A stretch of 64,000 bases of DNA from Symbiodinium microadriaticum (Eukaryota > Sar > Dinophyceae > Suessiales > Symbiodiniaceae). Below are positions 10,796 to 20,396 of this stretch, one piece after another (within the stretch, counting starts at the first letter, position 1; every line of letters begins with the position of its first letter). A program made the position numbers and the translations under genes. The DNA lies in the NCBI GenBank assembly GCA_001939145.1, contig LSRX01000058.1, forward strand, positions 1,227,283 to 1,291,282. The letters are read 5' to 3'. The notes below the pieces were generated by a model, which saw nothing but the letters and a program-made list of their open reading frames with translations, was not told the DNA's origin and made no database searches.

Positions 10796-11360
10796 GTAAA
10801 CCCCTAAACTTTAGTAAGCCCTAAACACTAAACCCCAAACTTTAGTAAACTTTAGTAGACCCTAAACCCTAAACCCTAGTAAACCCTAAACCCTGAACTT
10901 TAGTAAACCCTAAACCCTAAACCCCAAACTTTATTAAACCTTATAATCCCTAAACCCCTAACTTTACTAAACCCTAAACCCTAAACCTTAATAAACCCTA
11001 GTAAACCCAGTAAACTATAGTAAACCCTAAACCCCAAACCCCAAACTTTTGTAAACCCTAAACCCTAGTAAACCCTATAGTAAACCCTAAACCCTAAACT
11101 TTAGTAAACCCTAAACCCTAAACCCCAAACTTTAGTAAACCCTAAACCCTAGTAAACCCTATAGTAAACCCTAAACCCTAAACTGTAGTAAACCCTAAAC
11201 CCTAAACCCCAAACTTTAGTAAACCCTAAACCCTAAACCCTAGTAAACCCTAGTAAACCCTAGTAAACCCTAGTAAACCCTAGTAAACCCTAAACCCAAA
11301 CTTTAGTAAACTGTAAACCCTAAACTTTAGTAAACCATAAACCCTAAACCCCAAGCCGTG
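10796..11360 (-). repeat. Degenerate telomere-like array, CCCTAAA orientation
   Basis: About 560 bp dominated by AAACCCTAAACCC and the variant AAACCCTAGTAAACCC. This is the complement of the TTTAGGG repeat known from dinoflagellates and plants. It begins directly at the end of the GCGCAG satellite. The many variants suggest an interstitial or subtelomeric rather than terminal tract. Confidence 0.9.
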
Positions 11361-11460
11361 GCCTGCATCACAGGTCTACCAGAACACTTAAATCCCCAAA
11401 ACCCAAAACCCAAAACCCCTTAAATCCTCAAAACCCTAAACCCCAAACCCACTGGGTACC
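11361..11460. repeat. AAAACCC simple repeat remnant
   Basis: Runs of AAAACCCAAAACCC and one CCCTAAACCCC follow the telomere-like array after a short unique stretch. Confidence 0.6.
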
Positions 11461-11529
11461 CCCGGCTCGATGAAGCACGTGCTTGTCGTGGATGTACTTT
11501 AGAGCCAAGAGGGCCTCCCCAAAGCCAAG

Positions 11530-11665
11530 GTTTGGGATTTATAGGGTTTAGGGTTTAGGCTTCAGGAGTGTTCAGCGTATTAGGGTTTGGGGTTTCGGTT
11601 TTTGGGGTTTAGGTTTAGGGTTTCGGGGTTTCGGGTTGTCGGGTTTTGGCGTGTTGGGGCATAGG
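11530..11665 (+). repeat. Degenerate telomere-like repeat, TTTAGGG orientation
   Basis: GGGTTTAGGGTTTAGGC and GGTTTCGGGTTT variants read on the plus strand, opposite to the 10.8-11.4 kb array. Confidence 0.8.
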
Positions 11666-12465
11666 GAATAGGGCTTCGCATGTGGGTAGCACTTGGAACT
11701 CAGGTCGCAGAGTACTCACATACATGGGACGGTCTGCGGATGTTTGGGCCTAGCGTGGAGGATGCCGTCTACGAGCTTTTCCGCCTCATTCATTGATTCC
11801 CTGAACACTTTAATTACTAAACCCGACACCCTAAACTCGAAACAGTAACCTAAACACTAAGCCGCAAAACCCAAAGCCAAGATCGTAACAACCCACCCGA
11901 AAGGAACACCGCCGAGCACAGAAGCCCTACAGCACATCAGTGTCAGACCCAATTGCAGGCTGTCCCACTAAATCCGCCACAACTCGCAAACCATACACCC
12001 TGAACCCTTAAAACAGATAAGTCATGGACTGACTGCAAACATTTGAGTCCAAAGCTTTCCAACATCCCAGCCTAGACGACGGTAACCCAACTCTGCAGTA
12101 CAACTAGGGTCCAGCAGCCTTAACCGTAAAGTCTACGTGCAGCCCTAGCTGAGCAAGTCCCAAGCCCGAATGAAAACCCTGAAGCCATGCATCTTAAAAC
12201 CTGAAACCTGCTCCCGGAATGATGAAAACGGCCCAAACTGAAAGCCCTAAACTGAAAGCCCTAAACCCTGAACCCTCATAGTAGCTCGAAGTTCGATTCA
12301 TGATCGCCTTTTCATAGGCTGGGAGGTTGAAGAATTCAGGTTTTAGGGTTTAGGGTTTAAGGCTTCAGCGGCTCCATCCTGAAGCACGCAACACTACGCT
12401 ACTCCAAAAAGCTCCAGCTGCTCTCGCTGCTGCATGTTGTTGCTCTCCTTGTTGTTGCCGCTACA
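11666..12465. other. Gene-free sequence with scattered telomere-like heptamers
   Basis: Contains isolated ACCCTAAAC (11825-11880, 12240-12280) and TTTAGGGTTTAGGG (~12340) motifs. No protein-like frame seen. Confidence 0.5.
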
Positions 12466-12469
12466 TAGG

Positions 12470-12552
12470 GGTTTCCGAAAATGGGGGACCTTAATAAAGT
12501 ACCCTAAATAGTAGGATCCTTATTATAAAGGACCCCCAAAATAGGGTACCCT
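12470..12552 (-). mobile_element. Foldback (MITE-like) element, copy 1
   Basis: Reverse-orientation relative of the element at 14839-14932. Both share TAGTAGGATCCTTATTATAA and flanking GGTACCCT-type arms. It is imperfectly palindromic and non-coding. Mobility is inferred from the dispersed, similar copies. Confidence 0.55.
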
Positions 12553-12599
12553 TCAGGTCTTCCAGCTGGCAGCAGGCCAAACTCTCTTGGCCCCAAACC

Positions 12600-13160
12600 C
12601 TTAGGATTTAGGGTTTAGGGTTTAGGGCTGAAGCCTTGCACCCCTAAACATTACGGGCTTATAGGGTTTAAGGCTTCGGGGTTGAGCGTGTAAGGTAGAG
12701 CTCAGGGGTACGGAGTATGGTAATCCTGTAGCATGGCAGACGTACACGGGAGGAAATGGATGCAGAGTACAAGTTCTACATGCCATGATTATAAAACAGG
12801 TTGTGAAAGGTGTATGCTGCTACACGCCCAAAACAACAAACGTAACGTAGACAATAGTATGGAAAGGTCACAAGCGGCATCACGTGCTTCGGACTTCGCT
12901 GCAGTGATCCATATTTGTCCTCCATGGAGGGAGGTTTAGATGTTTAGAAATCCTTTAGCATCCAAATAGCCCAAAAGCTTCATATAATAGGGTCTTTGGG
13001 GCCAAAAGCCTTAAACTATGAGCCCTTTGAGGGTAAGAGGAATGGGAAAACCGTTTAGGAACCAGGCTTTCGGACAGGGAGTGGGAGATGAGGAGACCTT
13101 ACGGCTGACGATATAACTCCTGCATTACCCGTAATGAGGAGTATACCATAATTCCCATAG
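12600..13160. other. Gene-poor stretch
   Basis: TTTAGGGTTTAGGGTTTAGGG at about 12609. A 68-codon frame at 12733-12939 has no recognisable features. A near-palindrome (CTGCATTACC repeated in inverted form) lies at 13110-13190. Confidence 0.4.
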
Positions 13161-13256
13161 TTTCGAGTTCTTAAGGTAATGCAGGATGTCTCATGAACAG
13201 TAATTCCAAAAGAACCCTATGCCATAAAGCTTTGGGCTTGTGGGGCTTCCCATAGG

Positions 13257-13332
13257 CTCCATAGTAGTTCGTTTTTGTTGTTTGCTCGTAGGATCTTATA
13301 ACATAACCCCTAAAACAGGAACTACTATGGAG
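13257..13332. mobile_element. Foldback (MITE-like) element, copy 2
   Basis: Perfect 14-bp inverted repeats CTCCATAGTAGTTC (13257-13270) and GAACTACTATGGAG (13319-13332) enclose a 48-bp spacer. Confidence 0.6.
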
Positions 13333-13339
13333 GCTAGTA

Positions 13340-14050
13340 CCCGAAGGGGCGAGTACGTAAGCATCATGCCCGTTCAAACCCTGCTTTTGCAAACCTCGAA
13401 ACTCTGATCCGCGCTGCTGAGCCCCGGTAAGCCCTCTTGACACAGGAAACACTGAGTGCATTTTGGATGCCTAAACAGCTAACAGTTGCAAAAGGGGTTT
13501 GGGGTATCTCATAGTATAAACAGAAGGGGGTTGAAGGGGGCCTATTTAGGGAGACGATACCAAGTCTAATGATCTGATTCAAAACCTTGAATAGTACCCG
13601 CTTCATCTTAAGATTCAGCTATTGGAGGGGGGGTTATGAATCAAAGGTCTAAATTAACCATGCCTGCCTTAAGGGCTTTTTTGCACCCCCTCAGTCCTTC
13701 GTTTTTCTAACACCGGAGATCATGGCTATCGCCAGAGACGGGACAACAAAGAAGCCGTCGATGGAGGGTACTGTCTGCACCTGGATGGCGGTTCGGGTTT
13801 ACGGGTGCTTGAGGCTAAACCGAGAATAATCTCTGTTTCAGAAACGTTTAGACGGCGCTCGTTATGAAAAATTGCCTCCAAAGCCCATAATGGGACCCTA
13901 AGAAGGACTCCTAAACCCTAAACCCTAAACCCTAAGAAAGGCATCCCACCCAATTCGCGGAGCCGGCACCCACCAGGAGAGAGCTTCCTCGGGTCCGGAA
14001 ACAGCAACAAGCTACTCGCAGACCGTGGACAAGAGGATGCCACCAGCAAA
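13340..14050. other. Gene-poor stretch
   Basis: Contains CCCTAAACCCTAAACCCTAA at 13914-13935 and little else. No frame looks protein-like. Confidence 0.4.
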
Positions 14051-14054
14051 CCTA

Positions 14055-14330
14055 GGTCTTCAACAGAGGATTTTAGGGCTTTGGGTTTAGGGCTGAGGGG
14101 TTTAGGGCTTAGGGTTTAGGTCTTCAACAGAGGATTTTAAGGCTTTGGGTTTAGGGCTGAGGGGTTTAGGGCTTAGGGTTTAGGTCTTCAACAGAGGATT
14201 TTAGGGTTTAGGGTTTAAGGTTTATAGGGTTTAGGGTTTAAGGTTTATAGGGTTTAGGGTTTAAGGGTTTTTAGGGTTTAGGGCTTAAGGTTTATAGGGT
14301 TTAGGGTTTAGGTCTTCAGAGGTTTCCATG
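14055..14330 (+). repeat. 64-bp tandem repeat made of TTTAGGG variants
   Basis: GGTCTTCAACAGAGGATTTTA starts at about 14055, 14119 and 14183, a 64-bp spacing. Each is followed by TTTAGGGCT-type heptamers, then by plain TTTAGGGTTTA runs up to 14330. Confidence 0.85.
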
Positions 14331-14838
14331 AGACTCATTGGGTTCCAAAAGACTTCAAGGTAAAATACCCTGCAAACCCTAAATGCCCTTGAGGTCTAGG
14401 GTTTGGGGGAGTTGGGCGTGTCGCGGATAATTTTTTGACTTTTTGATGGGTTCATGGGGCCCGCAGTGGCCGAAGCTCAATCTTCGCTGTCGGGCTTTGG
14501 CCGCAGAAGGCCGGGGCATAAATAGTAGGACCCTCCTTGTATCCTCAAATACGGGTAATATGGTTCCAAGTAAGGGGTACTTCGGGCCTAAGAGAGGGTA
14601 GATGGAGGGTCTAAGTAGACAGAGTGGTGCCCGAGGCCTGGCACTATGATTTAAGGCTTCGTGTGCTTGGGGATGCTATCGTCCTGGGGTCAGAAGAACT
14701 TATGGGCCAACACATCAACGAATGCTCCGCCTAATGGCCTTATAAGGCTACGACCTTCAAACGTGCCCTTAGCCGTTGGAAACCTAAGCACCCTTACATC
14801 TCAAAACCTTAAACCCTAAACCCTATTACCTTTGGGAC

Positions 14839-14932
14839 TTTCCGAGAATTAGGGTACCTTATTTTTTGGGATCCTTATAATAAGGATCCTACTATTCAGG
14901 GTAATATATTAGGGTCCCCGTATTCTCGGAAA
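14839..14932 (+). mobile_element. Foldback (MITE-like) element, copy 3
   Basis: Outer inverted repeats TTTCCGAGAAT (14839-14849) and ATTCTCGGAAA (14922-14932). An inner hairpin GGATCCTTA-TAA-TAAGGATCC lies at 14869-14889. Length 94 bp. The segment from 14870 onward is copied again right after the N at 15447. Confidence 0.7.
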
Positions 14933-14951
14933 CCCCCATATCGACACAAAA

Positions 14952-14983
14952 CCCCCCCCCCAAACAAAGCAACCCGAGCAGGG
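14952..14983 (+). repeat. Single C10-N19-GGG unit outside the array
   Basis: C10 at 14952-14961, a 19-bp spacer starting AAACAAAGCAACC, then GGG at 14981. The same spacer follows the first C10 of the large array (15530-15558), where it is followed by G8. It could be the unexpanded or allelic form of the array boundary. Confidence 0.8.
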
Positions 14984-15190
14984 AAACTGGTAACCTAAAC
15001 CCTAAAACCCTAGACCCTAAACCTAACCTAGCCCCCCATACATATCCAGTCCAAGGCTGAAGCACACCGAGAAGCTGTGGACCAAGGTCCCAAGACGCTG
15101 GCTCTTCGACGGAACGAGCGGAGGCGGCCGAGGACTCAGCATGGAGGTTACCATAATTTGGGGGAGGGGGGGATCATCCTTACCCATAGG

Positions 15191-15265
15191 CCCCTAAGTA
15201 GCTCCTTTTGGGGATTACCTTATAGGATTCTAAATGTAAACCCATAAAAAGGAACTACTTAGGGG
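15191..15265. mobile_element. Foldback (MITE-like) element, copy 4
   Basis: Arms CCCCTAAGTAGCTCCTTTT (15191-15209) and AAAAAGGAACTACTTAGGGG (15246-15265) are near-perfect inverted repeats around a 36-bp centre. Confidence 0.65.
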
Positions 15266-15344
15266 CAGACAAAGAAAACCCTGTCAAGTTCGGATCTTCC
15301 TGAAGTGACTCTCTGGAGTTAAAAAACTCATGAAGACATGGCTT

Positions 15345-15400
15345 GTTAGCTGCAATTTAGGGTTTAGGGTTTGGGGTTTAGGGGTTTAGGGTCTAGGGCT
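15345..15400 (+). repeat. Short TTTAGGG tract
   Basis: GGGTTTAGGGTTTGGGGTTTAG variants just before the first N. Confidence 0.8.
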
Positions 15401-15446
15401 AGGATAGAACGTGGGTCTCGGAAACCCTACACAACGAAACCCGGGC

Positions 15447-15447
15447 N
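15447..15447. other. Single N, probable assembly join
   Basis: One undefined base. The next ~110 bp (15448-15558) repeat 14870-14980 almost exactly, as expected if an overlapping or allelic contig was joined here. Confidence 0.9.
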
Positions 15448-15529
15448 GATCCTTATAATAAGGATCCTACTATTCAGGGTAATATATTAGGGTCCCCGTA
15501 TTCTCGGAAACCCCCATATCGACACAAAA

Positions 15530-18141
15530 CCCCCCCCCCAAACAAAGCAACCCGAGCAGGGGGGGGTTGTGAGCCGCTCTATGTTCGGGCCCCCCCCCCT
15601 AGCCAGATAGAAACCCAAGGGGGGGGAATGGAGACTTTAGGTGTTTCCACCCCCCCCCCAACCCCCCCAAAAGGTAAAGGGGGGGGCCAAAACCTCAAAA
15701 AAAAGCTGTCCCCCCCCCCACTTTCGGGTTCCACAATTGGGGGGGGGCCAGGAGCGCAGCACAGGCGCGCCCCCCCCCCGAGGCACAGCAGAGGAAGCGG
15801 GGGGGGCGCAGCACAGGCGCATGAGGCGCCCCCCCCCCCCCCTAAAACCTGAAACCCTGGGGGGGGACCGGTTTCGCTTGGGGTTTAGGCCCCCCCCCCC
15901 GGGCTTTGAGGTTTGTGGGGGGGGGGTTGGGCTTTATAGTCGGATGTTCCCCCCCCCCCCAGGTCTTTCAGCGTTTCTGGGGGGGGGGGTTTACAGCGAG
16001 CCTTTGCCACCCCCCCCCCCAGCCGCAGGAAAGTAGTAGGGGGGGGTGCAGAGGTTGGACAAGGACTCTCCCCCCCCCCCTCCTTGCTTTCGCAGCCAGG
16101 GGGGGGTTAAAGCTACGAAACCAAAAGCCCCCCCCCCCCAAGTATAAGAACCTCCAAGGGGGGGGGGTCTAAATTATGAATTGAAAGCCCCCCCCCCCCG
16201 TCAGTGAAGTAAGCCAAAGGGGGGGGGCCCTGGCAATACTGTGGCCTTACCCCCCCCCCAGAGTTTTCGGTAAAGTTAGGGGGGGGCTGTCAGGTAGAGG
16301 GAACCCCAACCCCCCCCCCGCCTAAACCTAAACCCTAAGGGGGGGGTAGTTATTCAGAATTCTATATTCCCCCCCCCCCGTCCGGGTTCTCGGTAGATGG
16401 GGGGGGAGCATAACTAGATAGGGCCTATGCCCCCCCCCCGATGACAACGGATTCCTAAGGGGGGGGCCCCAAGCCCCCAACCCTCAAACCCCCAGGGTCT
16501 AGGGCTTATAGGGGGGGGGGTTAGGGTTTAGGGTTTATAATGTCCCCCCCCCCAGAGTTAAGGGCTTACTACGGGGGGGGTAGAAAAGGTGAGTCTCTGC
16601 AGACCCCCCCCCCTCGGACCACCGGCTCGGTTGGGGGGGGTCCCAGCGCCTAAAAGTCGAGATCCCCCCCCCCGCGGAGGCCCAAAGCACGGGGGGGGGG
16701 AGAGGCCCAGGGCCTCCATTTAGCCCCCCCCCCTTAGGGTTTCGGGCTTAGGGGGGGGGGTTTTGTAAAGCCTTTGAAATTGTCCCCCCCCCCGAAGCTT
16801 GGATTCAGGGATGGGGGGGGTCAATTGCACAAACCCTAAACCCCCCCCCCCCCCCCTAGCGTTACAGTAGACGGGGGGGGCTTTTTGGGGTCCCGGCCTG
16901 ACTCCCCCCCCCCCTCGGCCATCTTCTCGCGCGGGGGGGGGAACAAGAAGTACGCCCGTTTCTTCACGAAGACTCGGGACTGCAAGGTAAGAAGAAACTT
17001 CCTTACTTCCCCAATAAGCCAGAGAAAAAAGGTTAAACTTTCAGATTACTACTAAATTATATAAGAATCCTAAAAAAGTTTAACCCCCCCCCCTTGGGGA
17101 ACTAAGTTTCTGGGGGGGGGTTTCGACATCGACGTCATCCTCACCCCCCCCCCCTGTCGCCATGAGGCAAGAGGGGGGGGGCGACGGGCTTCCAACTCTG
17201 TCACCCCCCCCCCTAATGTACCAGCCCAAAACGGGGGGGGCTAAACCCAAACCCTAAAAGGACCCCCCCCCCCCCTTCAAATAGGGGTATACGGGGGGGG
17301 GGTCCCGAAATTAAGGGTCTTTAGGCTCTTTAGCGAGTAGATGGAGGGTCTAGGTACTACAATATATGATAACATAGCTTCTGCCCCCCCCCCTCGACAT
17401 CGCTGGCCTCGCGGGGGGGGCAGATGCGAGACTCTTGCGGCTTCCCCCCCCCCCCCACAGGCGCATGCGGCCGGGGGGGGCGGCAACTATCCGTAGGGCT
17501 CCGCCCCCCCCCCTAGGGTTTAGGGTTTTGGGGGGGGGGGGTCGTCATCAGGCAATTGGGTTACCCCCCCCCCTGCTCCATAGTATTATTAAGGGGGGGG
17601 TTGTACTTGTAGAGGTAACAAATCCCCCCCCCCTTGTCAGGGCATCATCATGGGGGGGGGTGCCAGAACTGCTCCTAGAAGGACCCCCCCCCCGAATTTA
17701 GAATTTGGTGGTGGGGGGGGGCATTCCTCGAGTTCTTGCTGTAGCCACTGGTCTAGTTATAGCTCACAATCCGGGGGGGGAAGCCGAACCCTAAATCCCA
17801 AACCCCCCCCCCCCAAACGCCAGGATCCTACGGGGGGGGGGCCATGCACCGAACCCTAAACCCCCCCCCCCCCACCCTGCGCCCCTAAACCCGGGGGGGG
17901 TGAACCCTAAACCCCTAAAGCCCCCCCCCCCCCAAACCCTAAACCCTAAGCCGGGGGGGGCTAAACCCCTGAAGGCCTAAACCCCCCCCCCCCAACCCTA
18001 AACCTTGTCCTAGGGGGGGGAAGCCCTAAACCCTAAACCCAAACCCCCCCCCCCACCCGACTCACCAGAAGCGGGGGGGGCCCCGAGTCGACCCCTGAAT
18101 TTGCCCCCCCCCCGGTGTACGGCTTTTAGGGTGGGGGGGGG
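15530..18141. repeat. 60-bp-phased array of G8 and C10 blocks with unique spacers
   Basis: Unit: G8 - 23 bp - C10 - 19 bp, 60 bp in total. G-blocks fall at 15559, 15619, 15679 and so on to 16459. After an imperfect unit near 16490-16520 the phase shifts by 6 bp and continues at 16573, 16633 and so on to 18133. Some blocks are missing (C at ~16964, G and C near 17024-17053, C at ~17324, G at ~17353), yet the 60-bp phase resumes exactly. About 43 periods. Spacers differ from each other; some are telomere-like, others match the 9.2-10.8 kb satellite. Block lengths vary a little, with G8-11 and C10-16. Frames through the array are artefacts rich in Pro/Gly. A single N flanks each side, so an assembly or sequencing artefact is a serious alternative. 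Confidence 0.9.
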
Positions 18142-18142
18142 N
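18142..18142. other. Single N, probable assembly join
   Basis: One undefined base directly at the end of the last G8 block; plain TTTAGGG-like sequence follows. Confidence 0.9.
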
Positions 18143-18335
18143 GAGGGCTTCAGGATTTTAGGGTTTTATAGAGTTCTAGGTTTTAGGTTTTAGGTTTTAG
18201 TGTTTAGGGTTTAAGGGTTAAGGGTTTTAGGGTTTAGACATGGTTTAGGGTCTGGTGTTGTAGGGTTTTAGGGTTTAAACAAGGTTTAGGGTTTTAGGGT
18301 TTAGGGTTTAGGGTTTAAGGGTTTAGGGTTACGGT
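18143..18335 (+). repeat. Degenerate telomere-like repeat
   Basis: TTTAGGGTTT and TTTTAGGGTT variants over about 190 bp, plus-strand orientation. Confidence 0.85.
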
Positions 18336-18390
18336 TCCCTGAATTTCCTGCATCCCGGAACCCCTTTGTAATCCCAAATTCCTGCAAGCT

Positions 18391-18403
18391 GTAGTGGTAG
18401 TAA

Positions 18404-18492
<89 letters not shown>

Positions 18493-18541
18493 AATATAAT
18501 ACTACTACTACTGCTACTACTACTACTACTACTACTACCAC
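18391..18541. repeat. (TAG)n-(CTA)n palindromic microsatellite
   Basis: A run of TAG units turns directly into CTA/TAC units, so the tract is self-complementary and can fold into one long hairpin. It is interrupted by AAATATAATA at about 18492. Confidence 0.92.
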
Positions 18542-18565
18542 TAATGGTACTTGCAGTACCTGCTT

Positions 18566-18670
18566 CCTTTCTTTTCTTCTTTCTTCTTTCCTTCCTTCCT
18601 TCCTTCCTTCCTTCCTTCCTTCCTTCCTTTCCTCCTTCCTTCCCTCCTTTCCTCCCTTTTTGCTTCCTTC
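18566..18670 (+). repeat. (CTTC)n polypyrimidine tract
   Basis: Over 100 bp of CCTTCCTTCCTT with minor CTCC and CCCT variants. Confidence 0.9.
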
Positions 18671-18698
18671 CCTAGCTTTTCTTGCATTTTTATCGTTT

Positions 18699-18754
18699 AA
18701 TTTTTTTTTGATCCTGATTTAATTTTTTTTTGATCCTGATTTAATTTTTTTTTA
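18699..18754 (+). repeat. 22-bp tandem repeat
   Basis: A unit of AA, T9 and GATCCTGATTT repeats 2.5 times with 22-bp spacing. It lies just downstream of the last recognisable MAK16-like exon. Confidence 0.85.
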
Positions 18755-18779
18755 ACCCCTATCCCGTCGGCTTCCCGCT

Positions 18780-19343
18780 GAGAGCTGCACTGCTTCTTGG
18801 GAAAGTTGTAGATATCGCCGTAGGTGCCCTGAAGCCAATCGCAGAGATCAGCCCCCCTAATTAACTGCCCTAACTCTCATCAGTCCCCCCTTTTTTTTTT
18901 TTTTTCCTCACGGCCTGCTTCAGGCGCTCCAGGAGCTCCCGCTCGATGGCCAGGTCCACTTTCGCGGCGGTCTCGGCCTTGGGGGCCCCGACAAAAAGGC
19001 ACCCTGCGCTGCACACCTAGGACCTAGGAGGAGGCCTCGCCTTGAGCTCCCGGGTCGCTTCACGCCGTTCGGTCTTCTTCTTGATGGGTACCAACCTGCG
19101 TGCGGCGGACTGTCTTGCTTTGCGGCTATGCTTTTGGCCATCATGGCGGGCACAACAGGGAGGGCGCACTTGCTGCCACCTTTCAGCGCCAGCTTGCGCA
19201 TCCTCCGTCAACATAGTAGATGCTGCAGATCCAGAAGAAATGGTCAAAAGCAAGACTTAAGAGCTGGGCCGAATCAGCATCTGTCGCATCTTCGTCAGCC
19301 GCTGTTTGCAGCGGTTGATAATGCCAGCTGGCCAGTACCTCGG
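18780..19343 (-). CDS. MAK16: MAK16-like ribosome biogenesis protein, 3' exons only
   Basis: Five exon pieces read on the minus strand. 19343-19270 gives PRYWPAGIINRC, then KQRLTKMRQMLIR. 19202-19180 gives MRKLALK. About 19110-19041 gives RLVPIKKKTERREATRELK. 18977-18915 gives AETAAKVDLAIERELLERLK. 18828-~18785 gives GTYGDIYNFPKK. Joined, these follow the known MAK16 order (CKQR..T, IR.RKL, KLVP..KK.ERRE, AIEKELLERLKQ, TYGDIYNFP). MAK16 is a nucleolar 60S-subunit assembly factor. Introns are 63-86 bp where both ends are clear; 19269-19203, 19040-18978 and 18914-18829 begin with GC and end with AG, as seen in dinoflagellates. The N-terminal half (zinc-binding part) was not found, and the frame diverges after NFPKK into a low-complexity tail, so this may be a truncated copy. 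Confidence 0.8.
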
Positions 19344-19889
19344 CTCAACACCCCCAACTGCCCACCAACTGCCCACTGCCCACCACCCATCCACAGCCTC
19401 TCTCCTTTCTCTTCTGCCGGCTCGAGCCCTCCAAAATCGCGCTGGGCAGATCAACGCGTAATTGACAATGCGCAGCCATCGCGTTCCATGCGTGTGCGTT
19501 CCCGTTACTTTGATGAGACACCTTAGGTGCTGGATGCGGGCCAGCGCTGCGGAAACTTCATGGCCGCGCTTCGATGTTTCCGTCATGCCGCAAAGGAAGC
19601 TGGTGCTTGTTTAGTGGGTGAGACGTCCCACGCTCCCTTGCTTGCTGGAAGGTTTCGTCACCGCGAGCCGAAGTTTCCTCCAGCGAACTTGACTGCGAAT
19701 TCGATGCCACAGAGACGGAGGAGACACGGCAAACTAGCATTGAGCAGACGCCACGCCCAGCACAAAAGGAACTCTCCGAAGCTCCCTCCGCCTGCGTTTC
19801 GCGAGTTTGCAGAATTTGATGCGGTCTTCGCTCCGCTTGCAGCACCCAACGAAGGACGACAAGGGCGACTGGTGGGGCATTTCCCGATT

Positions 19890-20110
19890 GCTCATCTCGT
19901 GCGATTGGTTTACGCAGGCCTGTGCTCAGCCTCCTTGACCTTTGAAACGCTTTTGACCGCGTCGATTGGCAAGCTTCGTGTCAGGCTCTGTGTAAATGGG
20001 GTATTCGCAACACTGGGCTGCAGTCGGAATACATCCGAATCGTTGGTCAAGGGCCGACATCCAAGGTCCCCAGCACGAAGTTCCCGATCACGAGCGCTCG
20101 TTTGTTTTGC
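19890..20110 (+). pseudogene. LINE-type reverse transcriptase fragment
   Basis: In one plus-strand frame, around 19940-20040, AFDRVDWQASCQALCKWGI is readable after an in-frame stop. This is the RT block in which the catalytic Asp precedes a V.W.AL..AL...G. pattern. Only ~50 residues are recognisable; no endonuclease is nearby. Confidence 0.55.
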
Positions 20111-20396
20111 ACCGTGTGAGCGGAGCTATGCCAGCTATGCATGCTGATGTACTGTACAACTCGTGACCAACATTCGTCAAGGAAAAGCGCGACTCCGGAA
20201 TCGCCGCTCGGAGCAGATCTCCAACCACTAAGTTTTGGGGCCGTCCTCTTAGAGGAAGTTCAAAGCCCGCCGGGTCTGTGGCCCCAAAGGTTCGTGACTT
20301 CAGGTGCAAGAGCATCTGCGCTTTCAGCGCTGCCCATTCATGTCGCACAAAAAGGGCGAAAACATGCCTCAACAAGCGCCAGTAAAAGCCCAAATT

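Noticed and set aside
15628..17859. Pro/Gly-rich small proteins in the G8/C10 array
   Set aside because: All frames read CCC and GGG blocks, and no frame is favoured; composition artefact.
15530..18141. Calling the array a CRISPR
   Set aside because: No conserved repeat apart from homopolymers, no cas genes, eukaryotic context. Reported as an unexplained array instead.
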